Shown here one piece after another: positions 50,049-58,721 of a DNA stretch of 64,000 nucleotides. The position numbers and the translations under genes were made by a program. Location: contig NZ_CP049780.1 of NCBI RefSeq assembly GCF_011193355.1, positions 2,133,307-2,197,306 of the forward strand. The letters are read 5' to 3'. The notes under the pieces were generated by a model. The model was not told the origin of the DNA. It saw only the letters and a program-made list of their open reading frames with translations, and did no database searches. Within the stretch, counting starts at the first letter, position 1. Each line of letters begins with the position of its first letter. Origin of the DNA: Streptomyces sp. JB150 (GTDB lineage Bacteria > Actinomycetota > Actinomycetes > Streptomycetales > Streptomycetaceae).

Positions 50049-50969
50049 ATGGACCAGGGCATGCGGAAGCCGCGCGACCGTCGCCGCCGTGCGCGGGCGG
50101 TCCTGGCGGGGATGACGGCGGCCGCCGTGCTGGGGGTCACCGGGTGTGACGTCGTGGGCGGTGACGCGCCGAGTCCGTCGGGCAGCGCCGCCCGCCGCGC
50201 GTCGCCCACGCCGACCCCGGACTGGGACACCACCCCGCGGTCGGTCGCCGCGGTCGGCGACTCCATCACCCGCGGCTTCGACGCCTGCACGGTCCTGTCG
50301 GACTGCCCCGAGATGTCGTGGGCGACCGGCACCAGTCCCGAGGTCGACAGTCTGGCCGTGCGGCTGCTGGGGCGGTCGCGGGCGGCCTCGCACAGCTGGA
50401 ACTACGCGGTGACCGGGGCGCGGATGGCGGATCTGCCCGGGCAGATGGCGCGGGCGGCGGCGCGCCGGCCGGAGCTGGTGACGGTGATGGCGGGCGCGAA
50501 CGACGCCTGCCGGGCCTCGGCGGACGCGATGACGCCGGTCGCCGACTTCCGCGCGGACTTCACGGAGGCCCTGCGCACCCTGCGCCGCGGCGCGCCCAAG
50601 GCGCAGGTGTACGTGGCGAGCGTGCCCAATCTGCTGCGGCTGTGGCAGCAGGGGCGGACCAGCGCGCTCGGCCTGCAGGTGTGGAAGCTGGGGATCTGCC
50701 CGTCGATGCTGGGTGACGCCGAGGCGCTGGACGCGGCGGCGCGGCTGCGGCGGTCGACGGTGCACGAGCGGGTGGAGGCGTACAACCGGGTGCTGCGCGA
50801 GGTGTGCGCGCGGGACCGGTACTGCCGCTCCGACGGCGGCGCGGTGTTCGCCAACCGGTTCGGGGTGGCGCAGCTGAGCCAGTGGGACTGGTTCCATCCG
50901 AGTGTGGACGGCCAGGCGCGGCTCGCGGAGATCGCCTATCGCACGGTGACGGCCCGCAAGGCCCCTTAG
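50049..50969 (+). CDS. SGNH/GDSL-type lipoprotein hydrolase
   Basis: A 306-aa protein with a lipoprotein signal (MTAAAVLGVTGC; lipidated Cys about residue 33), a Pro/Ser/Thr linker, and an SGNH fold: Ser in AAVGDSITRGFD, Gly in NYAVTGARMADL, Asn in VMAGANDAC and Asp/His in DWFHPSVDG. It is an exported, membrane-bound esterase or acyl hydrolase. ATG 50061 is an alternative start with better spacing to AAGGG. It has four or more Cys, so disulfides are likely. Confidence 0.92.
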   Translation: MDQGMRKPRDRRRRARAVLAGMTAAAVLGVTGCDVVGGDAPSPSGSAARRASPTPTPDWDTTPRSVAAVGDSITRGFDACTVLSDCPEMSWATGTSPEVDSLAVRLLGRSRAASHSWNYAVTGARMADLPGQMARAAARRPELVTVMAGANDACRASADAMTPVADFRADFTEALRTLRRGAPKAQVYVASVPNLLRLWQQGRTSALGLQVWKLGICPSMLGDAEALDAAARLRRSTVHERVEAYNRVLREVCARDRYCRSDGGAVFANRFGVAQLSQWDWFHPSVDGQARLAEIAYRTVTARKAP

Positions 50970-51025
50970 GAGGCGGCGGCGCCGGCCGGGCGGGCGCGGG
51001 CGGCGGATCGGGGGCTGACGGGACG

Positions 51026-51060
51026 AGCCCCGGTCCGGTGTCAGGTGCCGGACCGGGGCT
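51026..51060. terminator. bidirectional terminator
   Basis: A perfect 13-bp stem, AGCCCCGGTCCGG paired with CCGGACCGGGGCT, with a 9-base loop, lies between the convergent SGNH and GH3 genes. Confidence 0.85.
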
Positions 51061-51087
51061 GCTCGGCAGGACGAGTCGTCCCAGGGT

Positions 51088-53514
51088 TCAGACGGTAACC
51101 GGCACGGTGATCCTGCGGTCGGCGATCGAGCGTCCCGCCTGGATCTCGTACGAACCCTTCACAAACGACCACGAGTTGCTCGTCTCGTCCCAGATTTCGA
51201 ACGCCCGGCGGGGGAGGTCGACGCGGGCCTCGGCGGTCTCGCCGGGGGCCGCCTCGACGCCCGCGAATCCGGCGAGCCAGCGCGCCGGGCGCTCGGCGTC
51301 GGGCGCGGCGGGGGCCAGGTAGACCTGGACGACCTCGCGGCCGGGGCGCGCGCCGGTGTTGCGGACGCGGACCGTGACGGTGCTGCCGTGGACTTCGGCG
51401 GACTCGTAGGCCCAGGTGGTGTAGCCGAGGCCGTGGCCGAAGGGGTACGCGGGGGTGCGGCCCGCCTTCTGCCAGGCGCGGTAGCCGATGAAGACGCCCT
51501 CGTCGTAACGGAGTTCGCCGTTCTCCGGGGTGACCCGGGTGACCGGGGCGTCGGCGAGGGCGCCCCAGGTGGTGGGGAGGCGTCCGCCGGGTTCACGGGC
51601 TCCGGTGAGCACGTCCGCGAGGGCGGCGCCGCCCTCCTGGCCCGGGAACCAGGTCAGCAGCACGGCGGCGACCTCGTCGCGCCACGGCAGCTCCACCGGG
51701 GAGCCCGCGTTGACGACGACCACGGTGTCGGGGTTGGCGGCGGCGACCGCGCGGACCAGGTCGTCCTGGCGGCCGGGCAGCCGCAGGTCGGTGCGGTCGA
51801 AGCCCTCGGACTCGACGTGTTCGGTGGTGGCGACCACGACGACAGCCGTGTCGGCGGCGCGGGCGGCGCGCACCGCCTCGACGATCAGCTCGTCGGGGTC
51901 GCGCCCCGGCTCCTGGTGGGCGAGGGAGAAGGCGACGGCCTTGACGCGGACGCCGGCGGGCGGGTCGACGAGGTGGGTGAGGGAGACCGGCACCGGCTGC
52001 CCGGCGGTGAGGGCGACCCGGGCGCGCGGCTCGGGGGCGGCGAAGACCGCCTCGAACGGGTCGTCCTCGGCGGGGCGCTGGACGTCGTCGTAGTACGTGG
52101 TGCCGTCGACGGCGAGGGTGAAGCGGCCCGTGCCCTGGACGCCGAAGGTATGGGTGCCGGTCTCGCGGGGGGTGAAGGTGCCGGTCAGCTCGACGGAGTG
52201 CAGGGCGTCGTGCGTGACGCCGGCGGGGAGGTCGTCGCCCAGCCACTGGATCCGGCCGTTGGAGGTGGTGGCGGTGGCGATGAGGGCGCCGTGCGCGTCG
52301 CGGCAGTCGGCGCGCAGCTCGAAGCCCTGTCCCGCGACGGCGAGTCGGGTGCTGGGGTCGGCGCCGACGGTGTAGGTGAGGGTGCCTTCGGGGAGGGCGG
52401 CGGTGAGGCCGTCGAGCGGGGAGACGGTGCGGGCGGGGAAGACCGTGGCGGAGCCGCCGCCGAGGACGCGGGCGTCGCGGGCGGCGGCGCCGGTGAGGGC
52501 GATGGTGCGGCCGGGCCTCAGCGGCAGGGTGTCGCGCTCGTTGCGGACCAGGACGAAGGAGCGGCGGGCGATCTCGCGAGCCAGGGCGGCGCCGTCCACG
52601 TCGGCGGGCGGCTCGGTGACGGCGGGCTCGGCGCCGTCGAGGAGGCCGACGCGGGCGGCCAGGCGCAGGACGTTGCGGACGGCGTCGTCGACCGCGGCCT
52701 CCCGGACCCGGCCGGCGCGGACGGCCTCGGCGAGGGCGGGGCCGTAGACGGTGTCCGGGCCCGGCATGGCGATGTCGAGGCCGCCGTGCAGGGCGGCGGC
52801 GGTGTCGCGGGCGGCGGTCCAGTCGGAGACGTTGACGCCGTCGAAGCCCCACTCGCCGCGCAGCACCTCGTTCACGAGGTACCGGTGCTCGGTCATGGTG
52901 GTGCCGTTGACCGAGTTGTAGGCGGTCATGACGCCCCAGGGGCGGGCGCTGCCGACGATCGCCTCGAAGGGGGCCAGGTACAGCTCGCGCAGGGCGCGGG
53001 CGGGGATCACGTTGTTCACGGTGAAGCGGTCGGTTTCGGCGTCGTTGGCGACGAAGTGCTTCACGGTGGTGCCGACGCCGCCGGACTGGACGCCCGTCAC
53101 ATAGGCGGCGCCGATCCGGCCGGTGAGGTACGGGTCCTCGCTGTAGGCCTCGAAGTGGCGGCCGCCGAGCGGGGAGCGGTGCAGGTTGACGGTGGGGGCG
53201 AGCAGCACGTGGACGCCCTTGCGGCGGGCCTCCTGGGCGAGCAGGACGCCGGCGCGGCGGGCCAGGTCCGGGTCCCAGGCGGCGGCGAGGGCGGTGGGCG
53301 AGGGCAGGGCGACGGAGGGGTCGTCGGCGCTCCAGCGCACGCCGCGCACCCCGACCGGCCCGTCCGACATCACCAGGGAGCCGAGGCCGATCGCGGGCAG
53401 CGCGGGCAGGGTCCAGGCGTCCTGGCCGGCCAGCAGGCGGGTCTTGGTGTCCAGGTCGAGCCGGGCGAGGGCCGCCTCGACGGCCGCCTCCTGGGGTGCC
53501 GGGGTGCTGGCCAT
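51088..53514 (-). CDS. glycoside hydrolase family 3 beta-glucosidase with PA14-like insert
   Basis: An 808-aa enzyme; ATG 53514 has GAGGAGG before it. The N-terminal TIM barrel contains VGVRGVRW, KHFVANDAE and GVNVSDWTAARDT with the nucleophile Asp. The C-terminal alpha/beta sandwich has VEAVRAARAADTAVVVV and a FnIII-like end (VTVRVRNTGARPGREVVQVYL). Between them, about residues 390-520, a PA14-like beta-barrel (GTFTPRETGTHTFGVQGTGRF) is inserted, as in KdgA-type beta-glucosidases where it shapes the active site. There is no signal peptide, so it is cytoplasmic. It probably cleaves plant-derived beta-glucosides after uptake. Confidence 0.94.
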   Translation of the reverse strand: MASTPAPQEAAVEAALARLDLDTKTRLLAGQDAWTLPALPAIGLGSLVMSDGPVGVRGVRWSADDPSVALPSPTALAAAWDPDLARRAGVLLAQEARRKGVHVLLAPTVNLHRSPLGGRHFEAYSEDPYLTGRIGAAYVTGVQSGGVGTTVKHFVANDAETDRFTVNNVIPARALRELYLAPFEAIVGSARPWGVMTAYNSVNGTTMTEHRYLVNEVLRGEWGFDGVNVSDWTAARDTAAALHGGLDIAMPGPDTVYGPALAEAVRAGRVREAAVDDAVRNVLRLAARVGLLDGAEPAVTEPPADVDGAALAREIARRSFVLVRNERDTLPLRPGRTIALTGAAARDARVLGGGSATVFPARTVSPLDGLTAALPEGTLTYTVGADPSTRLAVAGQGFELRADCRDAHGALIATATTSNGRIQWLGDDLPAGVTHDALHSVELTGTFTPRETGTHTFGVQGTGRFTLAVDGTTYYDDVQRPAEDDPFEAVFAAPEPRARVALTAGQPVPVSLTHLVDPPAGVRVKAVAFSLAHQEPGRDPDELIVEAVRAARAADTAVVVVATTEHVESEGFDRTDLRLPGRQDDLVRAVAAANPDTVVVVNAGSPVELPWRDEVAAVLLTWFPGQEGGAALADVLTGAREPGGRLPTTWGALADAPVTRVTPENGELRYDEGVFIGYRAWQKAGRTPAYPFGHGLGYTTWAYESAEVHGSTVTVRVRNTGARPGREVVQVYLAPAAPDAERPARWLAGFAGVEAAPGETAEARVDLPRRAFEIWDETSNSWSFVKGSYEIQAGRSIADRRITVPVTV

Positions 53515-53577
53515 GGCGGTGCCTCCTCGTCGGGCCGGTGCGGGCCCCTCCTCATGGTGCCCCGGTCACCTGTGAAG

Positions 53578-53603
53578 CGTTAGGTTTCGTTATCTCATCG
53601 TTA
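53578..53603. promoter_or_regulatory. three phased CGTTA repeats between GH3 and TetR genes
   Basis: CGTTA occurs at 53578, 53588 and 53599, 10 and 11 bases apart (one helical turn), in an AT-rich stretch. TCGT-TATATG-ACGA, immediately right, adds an inverted repeat. This is likely the operator for the divergent TetR. Confidence 0.5.
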
Positions 53604-53637
53604 TATGACGAACACACGGATGTCGTACGGTGACGCC

Positions 53638-54195
53638 ATGGGCGCGAGGGTCAGAAGCGAGGAGCGGCGGGCCGCGATCGTGCGGGCCGCGCTGGAGGTC
53701 ATCGCCGAGCGCGGCTACCGGGGCGCGAGCATGGCGGCGGTCGCGGAGCGGGTCGGGCTCACCCAGCAGGGACTGCTGCACTACTTCCCGACCAAGGACG
53801 CCCTGCTCGTCGCCGTGCTGGAGGAGCGCGACCGCTGGGACGCGATGCCGGCCCGGCAGTGGCGGATGGACCTGCTGGCCTCGCTGGTGGAGTACAACGC
53901 GATGCGCCCCGGCATCATCCAGACCTTCGCGGCGCTGCTCGGCGAGAGCGTGACGGGCGGTCATCCGGCCCGCGGCTACTTCACCGAGCGGTACGTCCGG
54001 GTCCGGCAGTCGATGACGGAGGTCCTGCGCGCCGAGTACGGCGACCGGCTGCCGAACGGGCTCACGCCCGAGCGCGCGGCGCCGCTGCTGGTCGCCGTGA
54101 TGGACGGCCTGCAGTACCAGTGGCTGCTGGACCCGGAGTCGGTGGACATGCCGGGGGCGTTCCGGGACTTCCTGGGCCTGCTGGGCGAGGAGTGA
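53638..54195 (+). CDS. TetR family transcriptional regulator
   Basis: A 185-aa protein; I choose ATG 53638 because the HTH starts soon after, while ATG 53605 overlaps the operator-like repeats. The HTH reads AIVRAALEVIAERGY then ASMAAVAERVGLTQQGLLHYF. The C-terminal domain has TetR_C_6-like features (YNAMRPGIIQTFAALLGES, ERYVRVRQSMTEVLR, QYQWLLDPE) similar to BetI/AcrR. The divergent GH3 gene is the probable target. Confidence 0.92.
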   Translation: MGARVRSEERRAAIVRAALEVIAERGYRGASMAAVAERVGLTQQGLLHYFPTKDALLVAVLEERDRWDAMPARQWRMDLLASLVEYNAMRPGIIQTFAALLGESVTGGHPARGYFTERYVRVRQSMTEVLRAEYGDRLPNGLTPERAAPLLVAVMDGLQYQWLLDPESVDMPGAFRDFLGLLGEE

Positions 54196-54279
54196 CCGCG
54201 TAGAACGGGCGGGGCACGGGGAGACTTCCGCCGTTGCGCAGCACCTCCCTGCCCACGGCGACGGAAGGACCCCACCGCC

Positions 54280-55545
54280 TTGATATCCCCCCGTGTCCGG
54301 ATCGGCGCCCTGCTGTCCCTGGCGCTCGTCACCGGCCTCGCCGCCCCCGCGACCGCCACCACCGACCCCGCCGACTCCCCCACCACCGCTCCCGCCGTCA
54401 CGGTCGAGGAGCGGCGCCTCGACCAGGCCGTCCCGCAGGAGATCCTGCGGCGCTCCGGATTCGCCGGCGCCGCACCGCGGTTCGCCGAGGCGCTGGGCGC
54501 GGCGCGCTCCTACGCGCAGGCACGCGCCGTCGTCGTCCGGGAGGGGTCGGCGCTGTGGCGGCGGGCGGTGGCGCGGGCACAGGGGCGCGGTCCGGCGGGC
54601 GGGGAGCTGAGCCGGGACGACGACCGGCCGCTGTACTGGGCGCGGCTGGGAATGACCCGAGAAGTGCGGTCGTGGCAGCCGCGGTTCGGTCTGTCCGAGC
54701 GGCAACGGGGCGCGCTGCTCGACGCGTTGGAGCGGACCTCGCGCGGGCAGGACGACATCCGCTTCCCGCACCGCGGCGAGGGCGTCGAGCGGGTCCTGGT
54801 CACCGGGTTCGACCCGTTCACGCTGGACCGGGACATCCGGATCTCCAATCCGTCCGGGGCCGCCGCGCTCGCCCTCGACGGCACGGTGATCGAGACGGCC
54901 CACGGGCCGGCGCGGGTGGAGACCGTGGTGTTCCCGGTGCGCTGGCGGGACTTCACGGAGGGGACGGTGGAGCGGGCGCTGCGGCCGCATCTGCCGGGTG
55001 TGGACCTGTTCGCGACGGTCAGCCAGGGGCGGGTGGGCCGGTTCGACATCGAGCGGACCAACGGGGCCTGGCGGGGCGGCTTCCCCGACAACGAGAACAC
55101 CGGCCGCACGGAGACCATCCCGGTCCCGGGTCCGGGCGCGGCGCCGCAGTGGACGTCGACGACCCTGCCGTACCGGGACATCGTGGCGGCGGACACCGGC
55201 CGTTTCCCGGTGTACGACAACACGTCCGTGACCGAGATCCCGGCCGGGGGCACCGAGCCGGTCGTACGGCCGGACGGGCCGACCCCCGGTTCGACGGCGC
55301 GGGCCGGGGGCGGCGGGGACTACCTGTCCAACGAGATCGCCTACCGGGCCACGCTGCTGCGGGACCGGCTGGGGCTGAAGGGCCTGCCGGGCGGGCATGT
55401 CCACACGCCGGTGCTCCGGTTCGGCGCGGGGAACACCACCGAGGTCACCGATCCGGAGTTCGTCCGCAACCGGCGGGACATCGTCGCGCAGGTGCGGTCC
55501 GTCGTGGCGGTCGCCGTCAGTGCGACGGGGCGAACGCGAGGCTGA
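54280..55545 (+). CDS. secreted pyroglutamyl-peptidase-like protein with Ser in place of catalytic Cys
   Basis: A 421-aa protein from TTG 54280 (GGAAGGA upstream). A signal peptide (AxA about residues 22-26) and about 130 residues of unassigned helical sequence precede a peptidase C15 fold (about 170-385): VLVTGFDPFT, ISNPSGAAAL, the Glu region RFDIERTNG (Glu258) and the His region GGHVHTPVL. Family members have a Cys in the Y(V/L)CN motif; here it is DYLSNEIAYR, so Ser350 replaces it. It is either inactive, a binding protein, or a Ser variant. The 3' end overlaps the convergent LysE gene by 29 bases. Confidence 0.82.
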   Translation: MISPRVRIGALLSLALVTGLAAPATATTDPADSPTTAPAVTVEERRLDQAVPQEILRRSGFAGAAPRFAEALGAARSYAQARAVVVREGSALWRRAVARAQGRGPAGGELSRDDDRPLYWARLGMTREVRSWQPRFGLSERQRGALLDALERTSRGQDDIRFPHRGEGVERVLVTGFDPFTLDRDIRISNPSGAAALALDGTVIETAHGPARVETVVFPVRWRDFTEGTVERALRPHLPGVDLFATVSQGRVGRFDIERTNGAWRGGFPDNENTGRTETIPVPGPGAAPQWTSTTLPYRDIVAADTGRFPVYDNTSVTEIPAGGTEPVVRPDGPTPGSTARAGGGGDYLSNEIAYRATLLRDRLGLKGLPGGHVHTPVLRFGAGNTTEVTDPEFVRNRRDIVAQVRSVVAVAVSATGRTRG

Positions 55546-56131
55546 CGCCGAGGCCGGCCAGCACCGAGCCGATGACCTTGTTGAGGACCTTCTGGGCGCG
55601 CAGCATCAGGGTGCGCATCCGGTCCTGCGAGAAGAACACGGCGACGACGGCGAACCACAGCAGGTGGGCGAGGGACATGAACAGGCCGTAGCCCGCCTGC
55701 TGCCACAGCGGGGTGCCCGGGTCGACGACCTGGGCGAACGTGGAGACCACGAACAGGGTGGTCTTCGGGTTGAGGACGTTGGTGAGGAAGCCGGTGCGCA
55801 GGGCGGCCAGCGGGGTCAGTTCCGTCTTGTCAACGAGGTCGACGCGGACGTCGCCGCGGGCGCGGAAGGTGCGGACGCCGATGTAGACGAGGTAGGCGGC
55901 GCCGGTCAGCTTGACGACCGTGAACAGGAACGTCGAGGAGGCGATCAGCAGTCCCACGCCGAGCATGGTGTAGGTGACGTGCACCAGGACGCCCGCGGCG
56001 ACGCCGGCGGCGCCCAGCAGGCCGGTGCGGCGGCCGTACAGGTAGCTGTTGCGGACGATCATGGCGAAGTCGGCGCCGGGGGCGATCACCGCGAGCACGG
56101 TGATGACGGCCACGGCGAGGATCTCGGTCAC
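55517..56131 (-). CDS. LysE family amino-acid exporter
   Basis: A 204-aa protein with six TM helices from GTG 56131. VLAVIAPGADFAMIVRNS is the LysE/RhtB signature (PGP-like), and TGFLTNVLNPKTTLFVVSTFA is the conserved GxxxNxxNPK motif. It exports amino acids or related solutes. Its start overlaps the TGA of the EI24 gene by 4 bases (GTGA), so it is the last gene of a marR-EI24-lysE operon. Confidence 0.93.
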   Translation of the reverse strand: MTEILAVAVITVLAVIAPGADFAMIVRNSYLYGRRTGLLGAAGVAAGVLVHVTYTMLGVGLLIASSTFLFTVVKLTGAAYLVYIGVRTFRARGDVRVDLVDKTELTPLAALRTGFLTNVLNPKTTLFVVSTFAQVVDPGTPLWQQAGYGLFMSLAHLLWFAVVAVFFSQDRMRTLMLRAQKVLNKVIGSVLAGLGVSLAFAPSH

Positions 56132-56922
56132 TGGACGGCGTCCTCCTGCCGGCGGTCGGTGGTGTCGTGCCCGGTGGTCTCCTCGCCGCGCAGGTCACGG
56201 GCGAGCAGGGTGGCGCCCGCGACCGCGCCCGGCATCAGGAAGACCGCGACGAAGGGGACGACGAAGGCGAGGGCGAGGGGCGTCCCGAAGCCCCAGACCA
56301 GGGTCCTGCGGGAGCGGAGCAGGGCGAGGCGGTCGCGCAGCTCGACGCCGCGGCGCTGCAGGGCGACGCCGGTCAGCTCCTCGGTGAGGAAGAAGCCGGT
56401 GACGAAGAAGCCGAGGACGGGGACGGCGGTCTGCCCGGCGACGGGCACGAACCCGAGCGCGAACAGCAGGACGCCCCACAGGGCGGCGCGGATCACGATC
56501 CGCAGGCTGTCCCGGCCGGAGATCCACAGCTCGCGCCAGAGCGGCAGCCCGGACTCGGGGGCGGTGCCGTCCGGGGAGACGTCCCGGTCGACCGCCTCCG
56601 ACAGGCTCTCGTAGAAGGGCTGGCCGATCAGCAGGGTGACCGCCGTGAAGGTGACGACGGCCAGCAGCAGCGACAGCGCGAACAGCACGGCGGTGAGCAG
56701 ACCGCGGAACAGGCCGAGCCAGGGGCTGGACCAGTCGTCGGCGAACGGGGTCGCCCAGGCGACGAAGTCCGCGCCCCACAACGCGAGCGCGGTGATCGCG
56801 GCGGCGTAGAGCACGAGGGTGATCAGTCCGGGCATCAGCCCGAAGCCGAACTGCCTGCCGTGCCGGGCCACCCACCGCTGGCCCTTGATCAGATAGCCGA
56901 AGCCCACCCCGAGATCGCGCAT
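56128..56922 (-). CDS. EI24-domain (CysZ-like) membrane protein
   Basis: A 264-aa protein with four main TM helices (about 30-52, 70-100, 145-170, 210-235). GFGLMPGLITLVLYAAAI and FTAVTLLIGQPFYESLSEAVD are typical of the EI24/CysZ family. E. coli CysZ moves sulfate; actinobacterial relatives have no shown substrate. It starts 9 bases after marR and overlaps lysE. Confidence 0.9.
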   Translation of the reverse strand: MRDLGVGFGYLIKGQRWVARHGRQFGFGLMPGLITLVLYAAAITALALWGADFVAWATPFADDWSSPWLGLFRGLLTAVLFALSLLLAVVTFTAVTLLIGQPFYESLSEAVDRDVSPDGTAPESGLPLWRELWISGRDSLRIVIRAALWGVLLFALGFVPVAGQTAVPVLGFFVTGFFLTEELTGVALQRRGVELRDRLALLRSRRTLVWGFGTPLALAFVVPFVAVFLMPGAVAGATLLARDLRGEETTGHDTTDRRQEDAVQ

Positions 56923-56931
56923 GGGTGCACT

Positions 56932-57402
56932 TTAACCGCCGGGTCTCTCCTCGGGCCCGGTCCCGGACTCGACCATGCGGCGCAGCAGGTCGCGCAGGGC
57001 GAGGCGCTCCGCCTCGCCGAGCGCGGCCAGCGGCTCGCGGGCGAAGTGCAGGGACTCGCGCAGGTCGCGGGCGACACGGCGGCCCTCGTCGGTGACGGCG
57101 GCGACCTTGATGCGGCGGTCGGCGGGGTCGGGGCGGCGTTCGACCAGGCCGCGGGATTCCAGGCGGTCGACGATGCCGGTGACATTGGACGGCTCGCAGC
57201 GCAGTTTGCGGGCGAGCTTGCGCATGGGCAGCGGGCCGAGGGACAGCAGGGACAGGAGCTTGGCCTGGGCGCCGGTGAGGGCGTGCCCGGCGGCGGCCTC
57301 CTCGAACTCCTCGTGGTAGCGGGCCACGACCGCGCCGATGAGATCGACGACCTCCAGGGTGAGGTCGTCGGGGCGGCGGGCAGGGGGTGGGGTGGCGGCC
57401 AT
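56932..57402 (-). CDS. MarR family transcriptional regulator
   Basis: A 156-aa winged-helix regulator: LTGAQAKLLSLLSLGPLPMRKL, LRCEPSNVTGIVDRLESRGLV (recognition helix) and ERRPDPADRRIKVAAVTDEG (wing). The N-terminus lacks the reactive Cys of OhrR, and the only Cys is in the recognition helix, so peroxide sensing of the OhrR type is unlikely. Two clear palindromes in the divergent promoter region are its probable operators. It controls its own operon and the reductase gene. Confidence 0.94.
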   Translation of the reverse strand: MAATPPPARRPDDLTLEVVDLIGAVVARYHEEFEEAAAGHALTGAQAKLLSLLSLGPLPMRKLARKLRCEPSNVTGIVDRLESRGLVERRPDPADRRIKVAAVTDEGRRVARDLRESLHFAREPLAALGEAERLALRDLLRRMVESGTGPEERPGG

Positions 57403-57424
57403 GGCATCCAGGGTACCCGTTTGC

Positions 57425-57475
57425 TTGACATCCTGAAATATTCAGGCGCATGGTTGTTTCAGATCCTGAAACAAC
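57425..57475 (+). promoter_or_regulatory. promoter with two MarR operators
   Basis: A consensus -35 TTGACA (57425-57430) is followed directly by CCTGAA-ATA-TTCAGG (57432-57446). Then comes the perfect GTTGTTTCAG-ATC-CTGAAACAAC (57453-57475). Both share a TTCAG/CTGAA core. The first sits between -35 and -10 of the reductase promoter, and the second over the start point, so binding should block transcription. Confidence 0.8.
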
Positions 57476-57565
57476 TGGGAGGAACCACCGGTACGGAAAC
57501 CACCGGTTCCCGAGCGACTGGTTCCGCAACCACGAGACACCGCACCCCGCACGAGAGGCCGGCTC

Positions 57566-58588
57566 ATGTCCGACACCCCCACGCTTCCCGCCGTCCACCG
57601 TGAATGGCACCTGCTCAGCCGCCCGGTCGGCTGGCCCGAGCCCGAGAACTTCGCCCTGGTCGAGGCGGAGGTCCCGACCCCGCGCGAGGGCCAGGTGCTG
57701 GTGCGGAACCTGTACTTGTCGGTGGACCCTTACATGCGCGGCCGGATGAGCGCCGCCAAGTCCTACGTCGCCCCCTTCGAGCTGGGCAAGGTCATGCAGG
57801 GCGGCGCGGTCGGCGAGGTCGTCGCCTCCAACGCCGAGGGCTTTCAGGCCGGCGACCACGTGCTGCACTTCCTCGGCTGGCGCGAGTACGCCGCGGTGAG
57901 CGCCCAGCACGCGGTCAAGGTCGACGCGAACGCGGCGCCGCTGTCCACGTACCTCGGCGTGCTCGGCATGACCGGCCTGACCGCCTACGCCGGCCTGCTG
58001 CGCACCGCCGCCTTCAAGGAGGGCGACAGCGTCTTCGTCTCCGGCGCGGCCGGTGCCGTGGGCAGCCAGGTGGGCCAGATCGCGAGGCTCAAGGGCGCCT
58101 CGCGGGTGATCGGCTCGGCCGGATCCGCGGAGAAGGTGAAGCTGCTGGTCGAGGAGTACGGCTTCGACGCCGCGTTCAACTACAAGGACGGCCCCGTCGG
58201 CGAGCAGCTGCGCGCGGCCGCCCCGGACGGCATCGACGTGTACTTCGACAACGTGGGCGGCGACCACCTGGAGGCCGCCATCGGCTCCCTGAACGAGGGC
58301 GGCCGGATCGCGGTCTGCGGCATGATCTCGGTCTACAACAACACCGAGCCCGCGCCCGGCCCGCGGAACCTGGCCCGGCTGATCCAGACCCGCGGCCGGA
58401 TCGAGGGCTTCCTGGTCGGTGACCACTACGACCTGCAGCCGCAGTTCGTCCAGGAGGTCGGCCCCTGGGTCGCCTCGGGCGCGCTGAAGTACCGCGAGAC
58501 GGTCGTCGAGGGCATCGAGAACAACCTGGAGGCCTTCCTCGGCGTCCTGCGCGGCGACAACACCGGGAAGATGATCGTCAAGCTCTGA
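57566..58588 (+). CDS. medium-chain NADP-dependent oxidoreductase (2-alkenal/quinone reductase type)
   Basis: A 340-aa zinc-free MDR enzyme. NLYLSVDPYMRGRM and YLGVLGMTGLTAYAGLL are the leukotriene-B4-dehydrogenase/CurA signature, and VFVSGAAGAVGSQVGQIARL is the NADPH-binding AxxGxxG. It reduces alkenals, enones or quinones, which fits a MarR-controlled electrophile response. The leader has two MarR operators and repeats of ACCACCGGT at 57485-57510. Confidence 0.94.
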   Translation: MSDTPTLPAVHREWHLLSRPVGWPEPENFALVEAEVPTPREGQVLVRNLYLSVDPYMRGRMSAAKSYVAPFELGKVMQGGAVGEVVASNAEGFQAGDHVLHFLGWREYAAVSAQHAVKVDANAAPLSTYLGVLGMTGLTAYAGLLRTAAFKEGDSVFVSGAAGAVGSQVGQIARLKGASRVIGSAGSAEKVKLLVEEYGFDAAFNYKDGPVGEQLRAAAPDGIDVYFDNVGGDHLEAAIGSLNEGGRIAVCGMISVYNNTEPAPGPRNLARLIQTRGRIEGFLVGDHYDLQPQFVQEVGPWVASGALKYRETVVEGIENNLEAFLGVLRGDNTGKMIVKL

Positions 58589-58637
58589 CCCCCCGGCCCG
58601 GCCCCGCTGTCCGACCTCCGGACACCCCTTCTGCCGC

Positions 58638-58668
58638 TTTCCGGTATGCGGTAACTTCATTCCGGAAA
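58638..58668. promoter_or_regulatory. TTTCCGG/CCGGAAA inverted repeat in the ohr promoter
   Basis: Seven-base perfect arms (58638-58644, 58662-58668) separated by 17 bases that include TAACTT, a possible -10. The gap is long for one dimer; it may be two half-sites or chance. Confidence 0.35.
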
Positions 58669-58721
58669 CCGTCGGCGATCGTGGGCGCGAGTCACGGCGG
58701 ACCGAGGAGGAAGACCACCGC

